In this document: one piece after another, positions 34,172-42,127 of the stretch | Layout of the letters: every line of letters begins with the position of its first letter | How positions within the stretch are numbered: position 1 is the stretch's first letter | Assembly (NCBI GenBank): GCA_027485575.1 | Contig: JAIXQU010000110.1 | Coordinates: forward strand, 1 to 44,692 | Direction of reading: 5' to 3' | DNA length: 44,692 bases | DNA from: Cytophagaceae bacterium | GTDB taxonomy: Bacteria; Bacteroidota; Bacteroidia; Cytophagales; Flexibacteraceae | The notes under the pieces: model-generated | What the model was told of the DNA's origin: nothing | The model's input: the letters and a program-made list of their open reading frames with translations, nothing else | Databases searched by the model: none | Made by a program: the position numbers and the translations under genes

Positions 34172-35011
34172 CTAAGAAAGGCCCAAATTAAACAATGAAA
34201 TGGCGGTTTTGCTTGTAGTTTTTGATATTTCGTCCGGACTTAAAGAAAAATGATTGGCAAGTTCATAAACCACTTCTACCAAATAGGCAGGTTCATTTCT
34301 TTTTCCACGGTAAGGAACAGGTGCCAGATAGGGCGCATCGGTTTCAAGAACAATGGACCCGATAGGAAACCTTCCTATAAAATCTCTGACAGGGTTTTTC
34401 TTGTAGGTTATGTTTCCACCGATGCCCAGGCAAAATCCGAAGTCGATTATTTCCATGCCTTCCTCAAAACTACCGGAGAAACAATGAAACACCCCTTTAA
34501 GTCCCTTTTCAGCAAAGGGTTTTACAATTTCAATGGCTTCTGGATTGGCATCCCGGGTGTGCAAAGAAACAGGAAGATTTTTGGCCAAAGCCCAATTCAA
34601 CTGAAACTCCAACGCCTCTTTTTGTTCAGATTTAAACTCTTTGGACCAATAAAAATCAAGGCCGATTTCACCAACTGCTACAGCCGGATGTGTCTCAAAC
34701 AGCGGTTCGATTTTCGAAAGCTCCTCCTTCCAGTTTGAAAAAACATGGCAAGGATGCAAACCCCACATGGGTTTGGCCGATTTTTCATTTTCAACGACTG
34801 CACAAATCAACGCTATGGATTCACTGTCTATGTTTGGCAAAAGAGAATTCTGAACTCCGGCAGATTTTGCCCTGTTAAAAACCAGGCTGACATCTTCCGA
34901 AAATTGTGGGCCAAAAACATGGCAATGGGTATCAATGAGGTGCACGTGAATATCTGTATTCTTACTTGTATATTTTTTATTCCTGGACAAACTGAGAGCG
35001 GGCTTTTCCAT
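34172..35011 (-). CDS. tatD: TatD family metal-dependent DNase
   Basis: About 279 residues from ATG 35011. Metal ligands: HLIDTHCH (HxH), EIGLDFYW (Glu), SLHTRDANPEA (His), GVFHCFSGS (His) and LETDAPYLAP (Asp). TatD-type nucleases are TIM-barrel 3'-5' exonucleases. Start is uncertain: family members usually begin just before IDTHxH, and a GTG at 34945 would give MHLIDTHCH and remove the 35-base overlap with the upstream gene; the ATG version adds 22 residues of no visible function. Located between the small conserved gene and ansA on the same strand. Confidence 0.93.
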   Translation of the reverse strand: MEKPALSLSRNKKYTSKNTDIHVHLIDTHCHVFGPQFSEDVSLVFNRAKSAGVQNSLLPNIDSESIALICAVVENEKSAKPMWGLHPCHVFSNWKEELSKIEPLFETHPAVAVGEIGLDFYWSKEFKSEQKEALEFQLNWALAKNLPVSLHTRDANPEAIEIVKPFAEKGLKGVFHCFSGSFEEGMEIIDFGFCLGIGGNITYKKNPVRDFIGRFPIGSIVLETDAPYLAPVPYRGKRNEPAYLVEVVYELANHFSLSPDEISKTTSKTAISLFNLGLS

Positions 35012-35243
35012 CAATTTTAATCCCTTTTGAACGGCAATATTTAGCCAGCTTATTTAAATCTACTTCAACATCTATGACTTCGAATCCCTCTGAAATTAAT
35101 TGATTTTTTAATTTTAGATAGGCCTCATGCCATTCATCCCAGGTATCATACATGTTTTGCCTGTCATCAATAATACCCAGGAAATTTTCCCAATCCTCCT
35201 TTTTATTGAAAGCCATTTTAACTGACATCATTTTCTGTGGCAT
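34977..35243 (-). CDS. Small conserved protein of unknown function
   Basis: 88 residues, acidic/basic mix with a helical look: WENFLGIIDDRQNMYDTWDEWHEAYLKL in the middle, ending GIKIDGKARSQFVQE. I recall the closing pattern LAKYC..KGI..DGKAR..FV from unannotated Bacteroidota proteins but cannot name a family. No signal peptide, no cysteine cluster. ATG 35243 is followed by three more in-frame ATGs within ten codons, so the start may be a few residues later. It overlaps the tatD frame by 35 bases, so the two are probably co-transcribed. Confidence 0.7.
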   Translation of the reverse strand: MPQKMMSVKMAFNKKEDWENFLGIIDDRQNMYDTWDEWHEAYLKLKNQLISEGFEVIDVEVDLNKLAKYCRSKGIKIDGKARSQFVQE

Positions 35244-35479
35244 GTTTTTTTATAAGCTCATCCAGTTGCATACCTTTTACCCTTTTTTGATTCAATTTCA
35301 CTAAGTCAAACTTTGGAATTCAAAGGTAAAGGTTTTTGGCCTTTTGTGATTGGGTTTTGAAAATCGTTGCAGTTTATAGACAGGCTGTTACCAAGTGGAA
35401 AAAATTGCCTGGGCCAACCAATAATTTTGTTAATGATGTTTGGTTTAACTTCTGATAAAAAATTAACGCCGATTTGTCG
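35244..35479. other. Spacer before repeat copy C
   Basis: Part of the 534-base gap between the small conserved gene and the LytTR gene. I see nothing in this part beyond the divergent upstream region of the small gene. Confidence 0.6.
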
Positions 35480-35676
35480 TCAGGACTTCGTTATGAGAGG
35501 CTAACCCATGTGGCAAAGCTGTCCGGGGGGAAAGCACTCAAGAAATCAGCACCTTTTATTCGAAATTCGTAGCGGCTACTGACACAAAAGAAAAGATGGC
35601 AAAATCTTTTATTTGAAGCAGTTTAGTATCGGATTACCTGCCTGTCGGCAGACAGGGAATTCCTAATGATTATTCT
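35480..35676 (-). repeat. Interspersed repeat, copy C (with hairpin)
   Basis: The reverse complement matches copy A over its whole length and copy B in order. It is the most complete copy, starting AGAATAATCATTAGGAATTCC and ending CTCTCATAACGAAGTCCTGA, and contains an internal CGTAGC...GCTACG hairpin that is degenerate in A and B. The rest of the 35677-35777 gap is AT-rich. Confidence 0.85.
35637..35656. repeat. 20-nt hairpin module within repeat copy C
   Basis: CCTGCCTG (35637-35644), loop TCGG, CAGACAGG (35649-35656): the exact reverse complement of the module at 5479-5498. Confidence 0.85.
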
Positions 35677-35777
35677 GGGTTAAAAATCCTGAACTGAAAA
35701 CTCAGAAAGTAGGAATAAAGAAGTAAAAACAACCCAGGATTAAACCCGAAATGCTTGAAAAAGAAGAAAATTTACTT

Positions 35778-36503
35778 TTACAAACTCAGCAAATCCTTAA
35801 ACTTAACTGCTTGCCTTCTGGAAACTTCTATTTTTTCTCCACCTTTTAGTTTTACTAAAATTCCGCCTGAAAAATAGGGTTCTATGGTTTCTACCATGCG
35901 CAGGTTGATGATGTGTTTGCGATTGGCTCTAAAGAAAACCTGTTGATCCAGGCGCTCTTCTAAAGCATTTAGTGACCTTAGAATTAACGGCTTGCTGTTG
36001 TCAAAGTATATCCTGACATAGTTTCCGATTGATTCAAAAAGTCGGACGGTATTAAGCCGGATGAAATAATACTTGTTTCCATCTTTTACAAAAACCTGGT
36101 CGTTTTCTGAAAAAACTTTGGGCTGCGGGCCACCTTCTCCTTCTGACCGATGGTCTTCTTCCAGCTTCTTAATTGCCTGGTCCAGCCGGTTGGTTTCAAT
36201 CGGTTTTAACAGGTAATCAATCGCATCAAAATCAAATGCTTTTAAGGCATATTCATCATAGGCAGTAGTGAAAATAACGTCAGGAGCAATGCCATCGTGC
36301 AGCGCTTCCAGAACTTCAAAACCCGATTTTCCCGGCATTTGAATGTCAAGAAAAACCAACTCCGGCCTCAGTTGATTTATTTTTTCGATGGCTTCTTCAC
36401 CATTGGTGGCTTCATCTATAATTTCTATTTGCGGATATGCCTCGAGTAACCTGCGCAACTCATTTCTTGCAAGGCGCTCATCGTCTACTATTATTGTTCT
36501 CAT
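35778..36503 (-). CDS. LytTR-family response regulator
   Basis: 241 residues. Receiver domain at 1-~115 with the acidic pocket Asp7/Asp8, phospho-acceptor Asp53 in LVFLDIQMPG, Thr-Ala in IFTTAYDEYA and Lys in IDYLLKPIE. The LytTR DNA-binding domain follows (about 140-240), with the typical YVRIYFDNS and FFRANRKHIINLRMVE segments. It should bind direct repeats upstream of its targets once phosphorylated. Its ATG overlaps the kinase stop (ATGA), so the pair is translationally coupled with the kinase first. Confidence 0.95.
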   Translation of the reverse strand: MRTIIVDDERLARNELRRLLEAYPQIEIIDEATNGEEAIEKINQLRPELVFLDIQMPGKSGFEVLEALHDGIAPDVIFTTAYDEYALKAFDFDAIDYLLKPIETNRLDQAIKKLEEDHRSEGEGGPQPKVFSENDQVFVKDGNKYYFIRLNTVRLFESIGNYVRIYFDNSKPLILRSLNALEERLDQQVFFRANRKHIINLRMVETIEPYFSGGILVKLKGGEKIEVSRRQAVKFKDLLSL

Positions 36504-37567
36504 TTGGTAAGGGGGATTTTTATGATGGCTGATACTGTATCTAAATTTGTTTGGACTATACTGAACAAGTCAGGTTTGTTAAAAATCAATTCAAGACGAT
36601 GAAGGGTGTTTACTATCCCAAATCCTCCCGAATCGGTTCCATTTAATTTTCCGGTATTGTCAATTCTGATTTCTGCAAAGTTTTTATCAATTTTTGAGGT
36701 GATTGAGATCTGACCTCCATCCACTCTTTTAGACAATCCATGCTTAACTGCGTTTTCTACCAAAGTTTGAATCATCATGGGTGGAACATGGACGGAAAGG
36801 GTAAGTGGTTCCAAATCTGTTGAAAAACGTAACCTCTCCTCAAATCTGATTTTTTCAAGATTCAGATAGTCATTGACGGTTTTTAGTTCTTCCGATAAGG
36901 GAATTGTTCTTGCCCTGTCTGACAAAAGTGAATTTCTTAAAATATTAGAAAGCATGGTGATGGCCGCCTTTGCTTTATTGGGGTCTTCTCCCACCAATCC
37001 ACGAATTCCATTCAAAGCATTAAATACAAAATGCGGATTGAGCTGAGATTTTAACTTGTTGAGCTCAAACTCTTTGAGTGCATTTTCCCATTTCAACCGT
37101 TCTATTTCTTCCCTCCTGTACCTGCTAAAAAAGGCGATGGCAAAATAAATTACAGACCAGAGCAGGAAGAGAGTCATCGAATTGACCACGAGGATACTCA
37201 TTGAAACCAGCCATTCTTTCCAGTTCAATTCTGCTGATACCAAATCAAGCCCTCTGTCAATCACCAAATTGGTGCTTGCGTACATTGTGGCCATGATTAA
37301 GTTGCTGAACAATACAAGAATGACGAGTTTTGGCAGTGGAAACTCAATCCATTGATTTCTTTTAAATATGATTCTAAAAAGGTGCGTTAGCCCAAATGCC
37401 AAAAGGCAAAGGGAAAAAATAGAAGCAAATTCATTAATGGTGAGATCGTGTCCGGTGCTATACCTGTAAAAAACCGACATGGCCAGGCCATATCCACCCC
37501 ATCCAAAAAACTGGCAGAGAAAATACAATCGGGCCTTATTGGGAAGTTTTGAGCTACTCACAAACAT
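36500..37567 (-). CDS. LytS-type sensor histidine kinase
   Basis: 355 residues. Four transmembrane segments span ~12-150, then a short coiled linker and the His_kinase (PF06580) domain: phospho-acceptor His179 in LNPHFVFNALN, then the ATP-binding N box MIQTLVENAVKHG and a GGFGIVNTLHRL G box. No periplasmic or PAS sensor domain, so the membrane part itself is probably the sensor. It forms a two-component system with the LytTR regulator immediately downstream. Target genes are unknown; none of the adjacent genes points to one. Confidence 0.94.
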   Translation of the reverse strand: MFVSSSKLPNKARLYFLCQFFGWGGYGLAMSVFYRYSTGHDLTINEFASIFSLCLLAFGLTHLFRIIFKRNQWIEFPLPKLVILVLFSNLIMATMYASTNLVIDRGLDLVSAELNWKEWLVSMSILVVNSMTLFLLWSVIYFAIAFFSRYRREEIERLKWENALKEFELNKLKSQLNPHFVFNALNGIRGLVGEDPNKAKAAITMLSNILRNSLLSDRARTIPLSEELKTVNDYLNLEKIRFEERLRFSTDLEPLTLSVHVPPMMIQTLVENAVKHGLSKRVDGGQISITSKIDKNFAEIRIDNTGKLNGTDSGGFGIVNTLHRLELIFNKPDLFSIVQTNLDTVSAIIKIPLTK

Positions 37568-37737
37568 TGATTCAGAAATAAATGTCCTTGAAATCAGGCA
37601 ATCACCTTATTCAAAAATGAGAAACGGCAAAAAAATATGCCAAAAGGTGAATTGCAACTGTAAGCATAAAGATTTTATTCGGGAAAAGTGACTTTATTTG
37701 TTTCCATTTTGATTTCAGGCTTTTTACGTTTCCAGAT

Positions 37738-38154
37738 ATGGCAAAAATTCGGACCTTATGTGTTATTGACGACGACCTCATTTACCAGTTCGCTGTCAAG
37801 CTAACAATTAAGAATTTAGACATTGCCGAAAATGTAATTGCCTTTTCCAATGGGGAACTGGCTAAAGACTACATTATGTCTCATTTGGAAGAGGAGTCCA
37901 ATTTGCCGGATTTAATCTTGTTGGATATCAATATGCCCGTGATGGACGGTTGGGATTTCTTAAATTGGTTTTCAAAAAACAAAAAAGCCGACCAAAAAAA
38001 AATACCTGTTTTTATGGTAAGCAGCAGCATAGACTGGCGGGACATTGAAAAAGCAAAAAGCTATTCTGAGGTTGTAGATTATGTTTCAAAGCCGCTTACC
38101 GATGGAAGCTTTGTTGAAATAATGGAAAAAATGAGTTCGGAAAAAGCCTTTTAA
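37738..38154 (+). CDS. Single-domain response regulator (receiver only)
   Basis: 138 residues, one receiver domain and nothing else: acidic residues Asp11-13, phospho-acceptor Asp63 in LILLDINMPVMDG, VSSS and the Lys of DYVSKPLTD. With no output domain it acts by protein contact or as a phosphate relay, as CheY- or Spo0F-like proteins do. No kinase is adjacent on the same strand; the LytS kinase lies divergently 171 bases away but belongs with its own LytTR partner. The next gene starts 2 bases after its stop. Confidence 0.92.
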   Translation: MAKIRTLCVIDDDLIYQFAVKLTIKNLDIAENVIAFSNGELAKDYIMSHLEEESNLPDLILLDINMPVMDGWDFLNWFSKNKKADQKKIPVFMVSSSIDWRDIEKAKSYSEVVDYVSKPLTDGSFVEIMEKMSSEKAF

Positions 38155-38156
38155 AA

Positions 38157-38663
38157 GTGCAGGAAGAAAGAACGGAAAGCCAATTAATCATCGCTGACTG
38201 GAAATCAAACGGACAAAAAAATCTCGCAGCCAACAAAATATTCCTCAAAAGATTGAGCCAAAAAAAAATTGAATTGTCACAAACTTTGGCAATTCATGAG
38301 GAAGTTTTTGAAAAAATAAATTGCCTGGATTGCGGCAACTGTTGCAAAACTGCCCATCCCATTTTTACCAAAACGGATGTAGCACGGATATCCGATTTTG
38401 TTGGAATGAAAATAAGCCTGTTTGAAAATCAATATTTGAAATCGGACGCTGAGGGAGACCTGGTACCCAACCAATTGCCTTGTCCTTTTTTAAACACCGA
38501 CAATACCTGCCAGGTTTATGAAGTCAGGCCAAAAAGCTGCCGTAGCTTTCCCCATACCCACTCTAAGGAAGGCTGGGAGCGAAACAACCTGCTTACAAAA
38601 AATACAATAACCTGTCCGGCAGCCTTCAGAATTGTTGAAAAAATGAGAACCGGTAGAGGATAA
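38157..38663 (+). CDS. YkgJ family cysteine-cluster protein
   Basis: 168 codons from GTG 38157, 2 bases after the response-regulator stop. The signature is CLDCGNCCKTAHPIF, followed by LPCPFLNTDNTCQVYEVRPKSCRSFPH and a late TCPAAF: eight or so cysteines arranged as in the CxxCxxCC/YkgJ (UPF0153) family, thought to bind Zn or a Fe-S cluster. Function in cells is not established. An in-frame ATG further upstream is not available, so GTG is assumed. Convergent with the VWA gene (8 bases between stops). Confidence 0.88.
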   Translation: MQEERTESQLIIADWKSNGQKNLAANKIFLKRLSQKKIELSQTLAIHEEVFEKINCLDCGNCCKTAHPIFTKTDVARISDFVGMKISLFENQYLKSDAEGDLVPNQLPCPFLNTDNTCQVYEVRPKSCRSFPHTHSKEGWERNNLLTKNTITCPAAFRIVEKMRTGRG

Positions 38664-38671
38664 GATTGGTC

Positions 38672-39643
38672 CTAAATTCTAATAATATTGATGGTAAAAA
38701 GAACATCAAGCAACAGGATACAAATGGCTACAAAAAGAAAATAGAAGTATTTATTGGCCCCGATATCAATGGTTTTTACATCCCAAACCTCTCCTTCTAC
38801 AGCAGACATGGCTTCTATGAGGGCCTGAACCTCGTTTTTTTCGTTGGTTACTTCAAAATATTTTCCATTGGTTTGAGAGGAAATATTTTTTAGATCAGTT
38901 GGGTTAAGTTTAGCAATAACCTCATTTTCATCGTCATCTGTTATAAACCCGCCTACCCCATCTGGAATTTTTCCACCAGCCAACGTTCCTACACCTAAAG
39001 AAAAGACCCGGATTCCATCTTTTTCAAATTTGGAAACTGCATCATCAGTTTCTTCACCAAAGTCCTCCCCATCACTTACCAGAAGGACCAGTTTGGAACT
39101 TATTTTTTTTGTGCTGGTTTCGTTTTCCTTAAACTTTAAATACGCCAAATCCAATGCTTTACCAAAATCGGTTCCATCTCCGGAAACCACTTTTGTATTG
39201 GCAGTTTCAAGTAAAGTATTTAAAGCACCTTTATCAAAGGTAAAAGGACAATACAAGAAGGCATCATCTGAAAATACAATGAGGGCTATTCTATCCGCAG
39301 AAAATGATTCTAAAAGCTTTTTGAGTTCAAATTTTATTTTTTCCAAACGACTTGGCTGAACATCATTGCAGTTAATAGATTTAGATAAATCAATGGCAAT
39401 TACAATGTCTTTCCCGATTGCTTTAACCTCCTTTTTTACCCCTCCAAATGAAGGCCCGAGAATACTGGCAATAACCAATCCAATGAAAATTGTTCTTAAA
39501 AAAAACTTGACCCAAAATAGGGTGATTTTTGATTTCAGTCTCCTGGAAATCAGAAATGTTCTAATCGCGAAAATAAAATACAGGAAAATAAATACACCAA
39601 TCAGGAAGTATTCAAATTGTCCTATTTGTTTAAACCAATTCAT
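38672..39643 (-). CDS. VWA-domain membrane protein, BatA/BatB-like
   Basis: 323 residues. Two transmembrane helices near the N-terminus (about 10-30 and 43-65), a von Willebrand factor A domain from ~80, and a last helix at ~300-320. The MIDAS is complete: Asp85-x-Ser87-x-Ser89 in DLSKS, Thr in SGDGTDFG and Asp in LVSDGEDFG. Bat proteins (Bacteroides aerotolerance) normally lie in a moxR-DUF58-batA-batB operon; here a single VWA gene stands alone, with no moxR or DUF58 gene in the window. The role is likely in envelope or stress physiology. Confidence 0.88.
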   Translation of the reverse strand: MNWFKQIGQFEYFLIGVFIFLYFIFAIRTFLISRRLKSKITLFWVKFFLRTIFIGLVIASILGPSFGGVKKEVKAIGKDIVIAIDLSKSINCNDVQPSRLEKIKFELKKLLESFSADRIALIVFSDDAFLYCPFTFDKGALNTLLETANTKVVSGDGTDFGKALDLAYLKFKENETSTKKISSKLVLLVSDGEDFGEETDDAVSKFEKDGIRVFSLGVGTLAGGKIPDGVGGFITDDDENEVIAKLNPTDLKNISSQTNGKYFEVTNEKNEVQALIEAMSAVEGEVWDVKTIDIGANKYFYFLFVAICILLLDVLFTINIIRI

Positions 39644-39963
39644 AATTGCAATGGCAAAATTGCTTTAATTTTCCTTTTAAGAAACTGTTATTATTCACTT
39701 CTGCCGGTCACTTACCTCTGAAAAGCTGTTTACTTTTTCTAACTTAGGTTGTTTATCATTATTCTTAACCATCAGTTTCCATTTAAAATAGGGCAAAATT
39801 CTTTAATTGAAAAATCTGGAAACCCACCAATCAAACCAAATAGAATCAGAAAATAAAAAGTCCCTAAATAGCACAAAACCAACATTGAATAAAAAGGAAT
39901 GAATAATCCAACTTTTTTTAGAATAAAAAATGAATATTGAGATCCCTAAAAAAATAAGGAAAA
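39644..39963. other. AT-rich spacer between VWA and FIST genes
   Basis: 320 bases, divergent promoter region for the VWA gene (minus) and the FIST gene (plus). I see no repeat, no RNA fold and no plausible ORF. No TAnnTTTG box stands out. Confidence 0.6.
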
Positions 39964-41091
39964 ATGAAGGTAACCCAGTTGACTTTTTTACCAGAAAATG
40001 GTTGGGAAAAAGATAAAATAGACACAGCAAACCCTGATTCACAACTAATTATAGTTTTCGGATCCAGATATCCCCTTGAAAAAAATAAATGGTATCCAGA
40101 ACTTAGAAAGAAATTTTTAAAGGCAGATATTGTTTCTTTGAGCACCTCCGGCAACATTAAAGGAGAAGCTGTAACCGATGACAGTATTGTTGCATCTGTT
40201 CTATATTTTGAAAAAACCAGAACTAAAACAACACTTTCCAACATCGAGGCAATGGAGAATAGCTTTGAAGCAGGAAAAGTTGTTGGCTCTTTGCTTTCAG
40301 AACCAGAACTAAAGCATGTACTCATTTTTTCTGATGGCAACATGGTAAATGGAAGCGAGCTTGTGAAAGGGCTAAATAAAGTTCTGGATGTTAGCATAAC
40401 AGGAGGGCTTGCCGGAGATGATGCCAGATTTGAAAAAACTATTGTTGGCTTAAATAATTTACCAACAAGCGGAAATATTGTAGGAATTGGGTTTTATGGG
40501 GAGAATATAGAAATAGGTTATGGCCATCTAGGCGGCTGGGACCCATTTGGGGCGGAACGAATAGTTACAAAATCAAAAGGAAATGTTTTATATGACCTGG
40601 ATGGGAAGTCAGCATTGGAACTTTACAAAAACTATCTGGGAGAAAAGGCAAATGAACTTCCAGGCTCTGCTTTGCTTTTTCCATTGGGAATGAAACTAAA
40701 GCAAGGTGAACCAATTCTAACGCGTACAATATTAAATATCCAGGAGGATGGGGGAATGGTATTTGCGGGTGATTTACCTGAAGGGGCAACTGTTCAGCTA
40801 ATGAAAGCTAACTTTGAAAAGCTCATAGACGCTTCTGCCGCTGCTGCCCAACAAAGTTATTCCAAGATTGGGAAAGACTCAACGTTTGCTCTATTGATTT
40901 CCTGTGTAGGTAGAAAACTTGTCCTTGGCCAAAGAATTGAAGAGGAAGTAGAAGCTGTGAGAGATGTCCTTGGAGATTCACCTTTTATTAGCGGGTTTTA
41001 TTCTTACGGAGAACTTTCTACCATATTGGGAAGCCCTAATTGTGAATTACATAATCAAACAATGACAATTACTCTTTTTAATGAGTCCTAG
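39964..41091 (+). CDS. FIST-domain sensory protein (NosP-like)
   Basis: 375 residues, entirely FIST_N plus FIST_C. FIST_N: LIIVFGSR (29-36), LSTSGNIKGE (59-68), LIFSDG and ITGGLAGDDARFEKT. FIST_C: GYGHLGGWDPFGAERIVTKS (185-204), GNVLYDLDGKSALELYKNYL (206-225), and a C-terminal GFYSYGELS. This is the layout of proteins predicted to sense small ligands, including NosP, a heme-binding NO sensor of Pseudomonas whose family shares the GW..FG..R.VT..GNVLY.LDG block. His188 is a candidate heme-ligand-like residue, but that is only an inference. Soluble, cytoplasmic. The next gene, a SpoIIE-type phosphatase, starts 12 bases after its stop. Confidence 0.92.
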   Translation: MKVTQLTFLPENGWEKDKIDTANPDSQLIIVFGSRYPLEKNKWYPELRKKFLKADIVSLSTSGNIKGEAVTDDSIVASVLYFEKTRTKTTLSNIEAMENSFEAGKVVGSLLSEPELKHVLIFSDGNMVNGSELVKGLNKVLDVSITGGLAGDDARFEKTIVGLNNLPTSGNIVGIGFYGENIEIGYGHLGGWDPFGAERIVTKSKGNVLYDLDGKSALELYKNYLGEKANELPGSALLFPLGMKLKQGEPILTRTILNIQEDGGMVFAGDLPEGATVQLMKANFEKLIDASAAAAQQSYSKIGKDSTFALLISCVGRKLVLGQRIEEEVEAVRDVLGDSPFISGFYSYGELSTILGSPNCELHNQTMTITLFNES

Positions 41092-41103
41092 TTTTGAATT
41101 TTG

Positions 41104-42093
41104 ATGGAGCTAAACAAATTATTAGAGAGGCAAATAAAAAGGTATCTTAAAAATACCGATCCTTCTGAAAACCCGGAATTGAAGGAGCTTCTTTTTGCAA
41201 TTTCTTTGGCCTACCAGCATCACGAGGAAGACCGTCAATTGGTAGAAAGAGCATTAGAAATAAGCTCTAAGGAGCTCTCCCAATCTAATAGTGAGTTAAG
41301 AAAAGCATCGATCATAATCGAAGAAAAAAACAGGGACCTCATTTCCTCTTTGGAATATGCAAAATTGGTTCAGGATTCCTTGTTGGCAGGTGAGTCATCA
41401 CTAAAATCAATTTTTCCAGAATCTTTCATATTTAATAAACCTAAGGAAATTGTAAGTGGAGATTTCTATTGGATATTTTCCAGAGAAGACACCACCTATC
41501 TGGCATCGGTAGATTGTACCGGGCATGGGGTCCCGGGTGCCTTTATGTCAGTAATTAGCTATAGATTCTTAAATCAAGCAGTAAGGGATGCTGGTTTAGA
41601 AAAGCTGACAGATATTTTATATTTTCTGAATTCAGAAATCAAATACACTATTTCTGATAAAATAGAAAACGATGAGAACAAAAATGCGCTTGACATTTCA
41701 ATGGTAAAAATCGATAAAAGAAACAAAAGATTTGAATTTGCAGGCGTAGGTCAAAAAAATCTCTATTCCATTGACAATGAAATAATTGAATTAAATGGGG
41801 ATAAATTTCACATTGGTCAGAATCTAAATCCTGGAGAACATATAATATCGACCCAGGAATTTGAAATCGGAAAAAATTCTACCCTTTACATGTACAGTGA
41901 TGGCTTCCAGGACCAATTTGGTGGAGCGGATTCGAAAAAATTTGGTACCAAAAGGCTTAAGGAGTTGATATCAAGCATTAACCATCTCGATATATTGTCT
42001 CAAAAGACCACGATTGAAAATACTTTTCTGACCTGGAAAAATGAAAATGACCAGGTAGATGATACTTTTTTGATGGGAATTAAACTGAGTTAA
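41104..42093 (+). CDS. SpoIIE-type PP2C serine phosphatase with N-terminal coiled coil
   Basis: 329 residues from ATG 41104. N-terminal LLERQIKRYL (6-15) and a helical, heptad-like segment to ~90 (YAKLVQDSLL at 85-94 is the junction seen in Bacteroidota SpoIIE proteins). PP2C/SpoIIE domain: metal Asp120 in SGDFYW, Asp137 in VDCTGHGVPGAFMS, YSDGFQDQFGG and the final DDTFLMGIKL. It should dephosphorylate phospho-Ser/Thr on a partner, commonly an anti-anti-sigma factor. Its helical N-terminus resembles the first ~60 residues of histidine kinases paired with FIST proteins. No anti-sigma or anti-anti-sigma gene is nearby. Confidence 0.92.
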   Translation: MELNKLLERQIKRYLKNTDPSENPELKELLFAISLAYQHHEEDRQLVERALEISSKELSQSNSELRKASIIIEEKNRDLISSLEYAKLVQDSLLAGESSLKSIFPESFIFNKPKEIVSGDFYWIFSREDTTYLASVDCTGHGVPGAFMSVISYRFLNQAVRDAGLEKLTDILYFLNSEIKYTISDKIENDENKNALDISMVKIDKRNKRFEFAGVGQKNLYSIDNEIIELNGDKFHIGQNLNPGEHIISTQEFEIGKNSTLYMYSDGFQDQFGGADSKKFGTKRLKELISSINHLDILSQKTTIENTFLTWKNENDQVDDTFLMGIKLS

Positions 42094-42127
42094 TTTTATA
42101 CAATTGCCTGGAAAACAACCATTCAAT

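Noticed and set aside
39803-40042. 79-codon hydrophobic minus-strand ORF
   Set aside because: It overlaps the start of the FIST gene, its hydrophobicity follows from AT-rich DNA, and nothing in context supports it.
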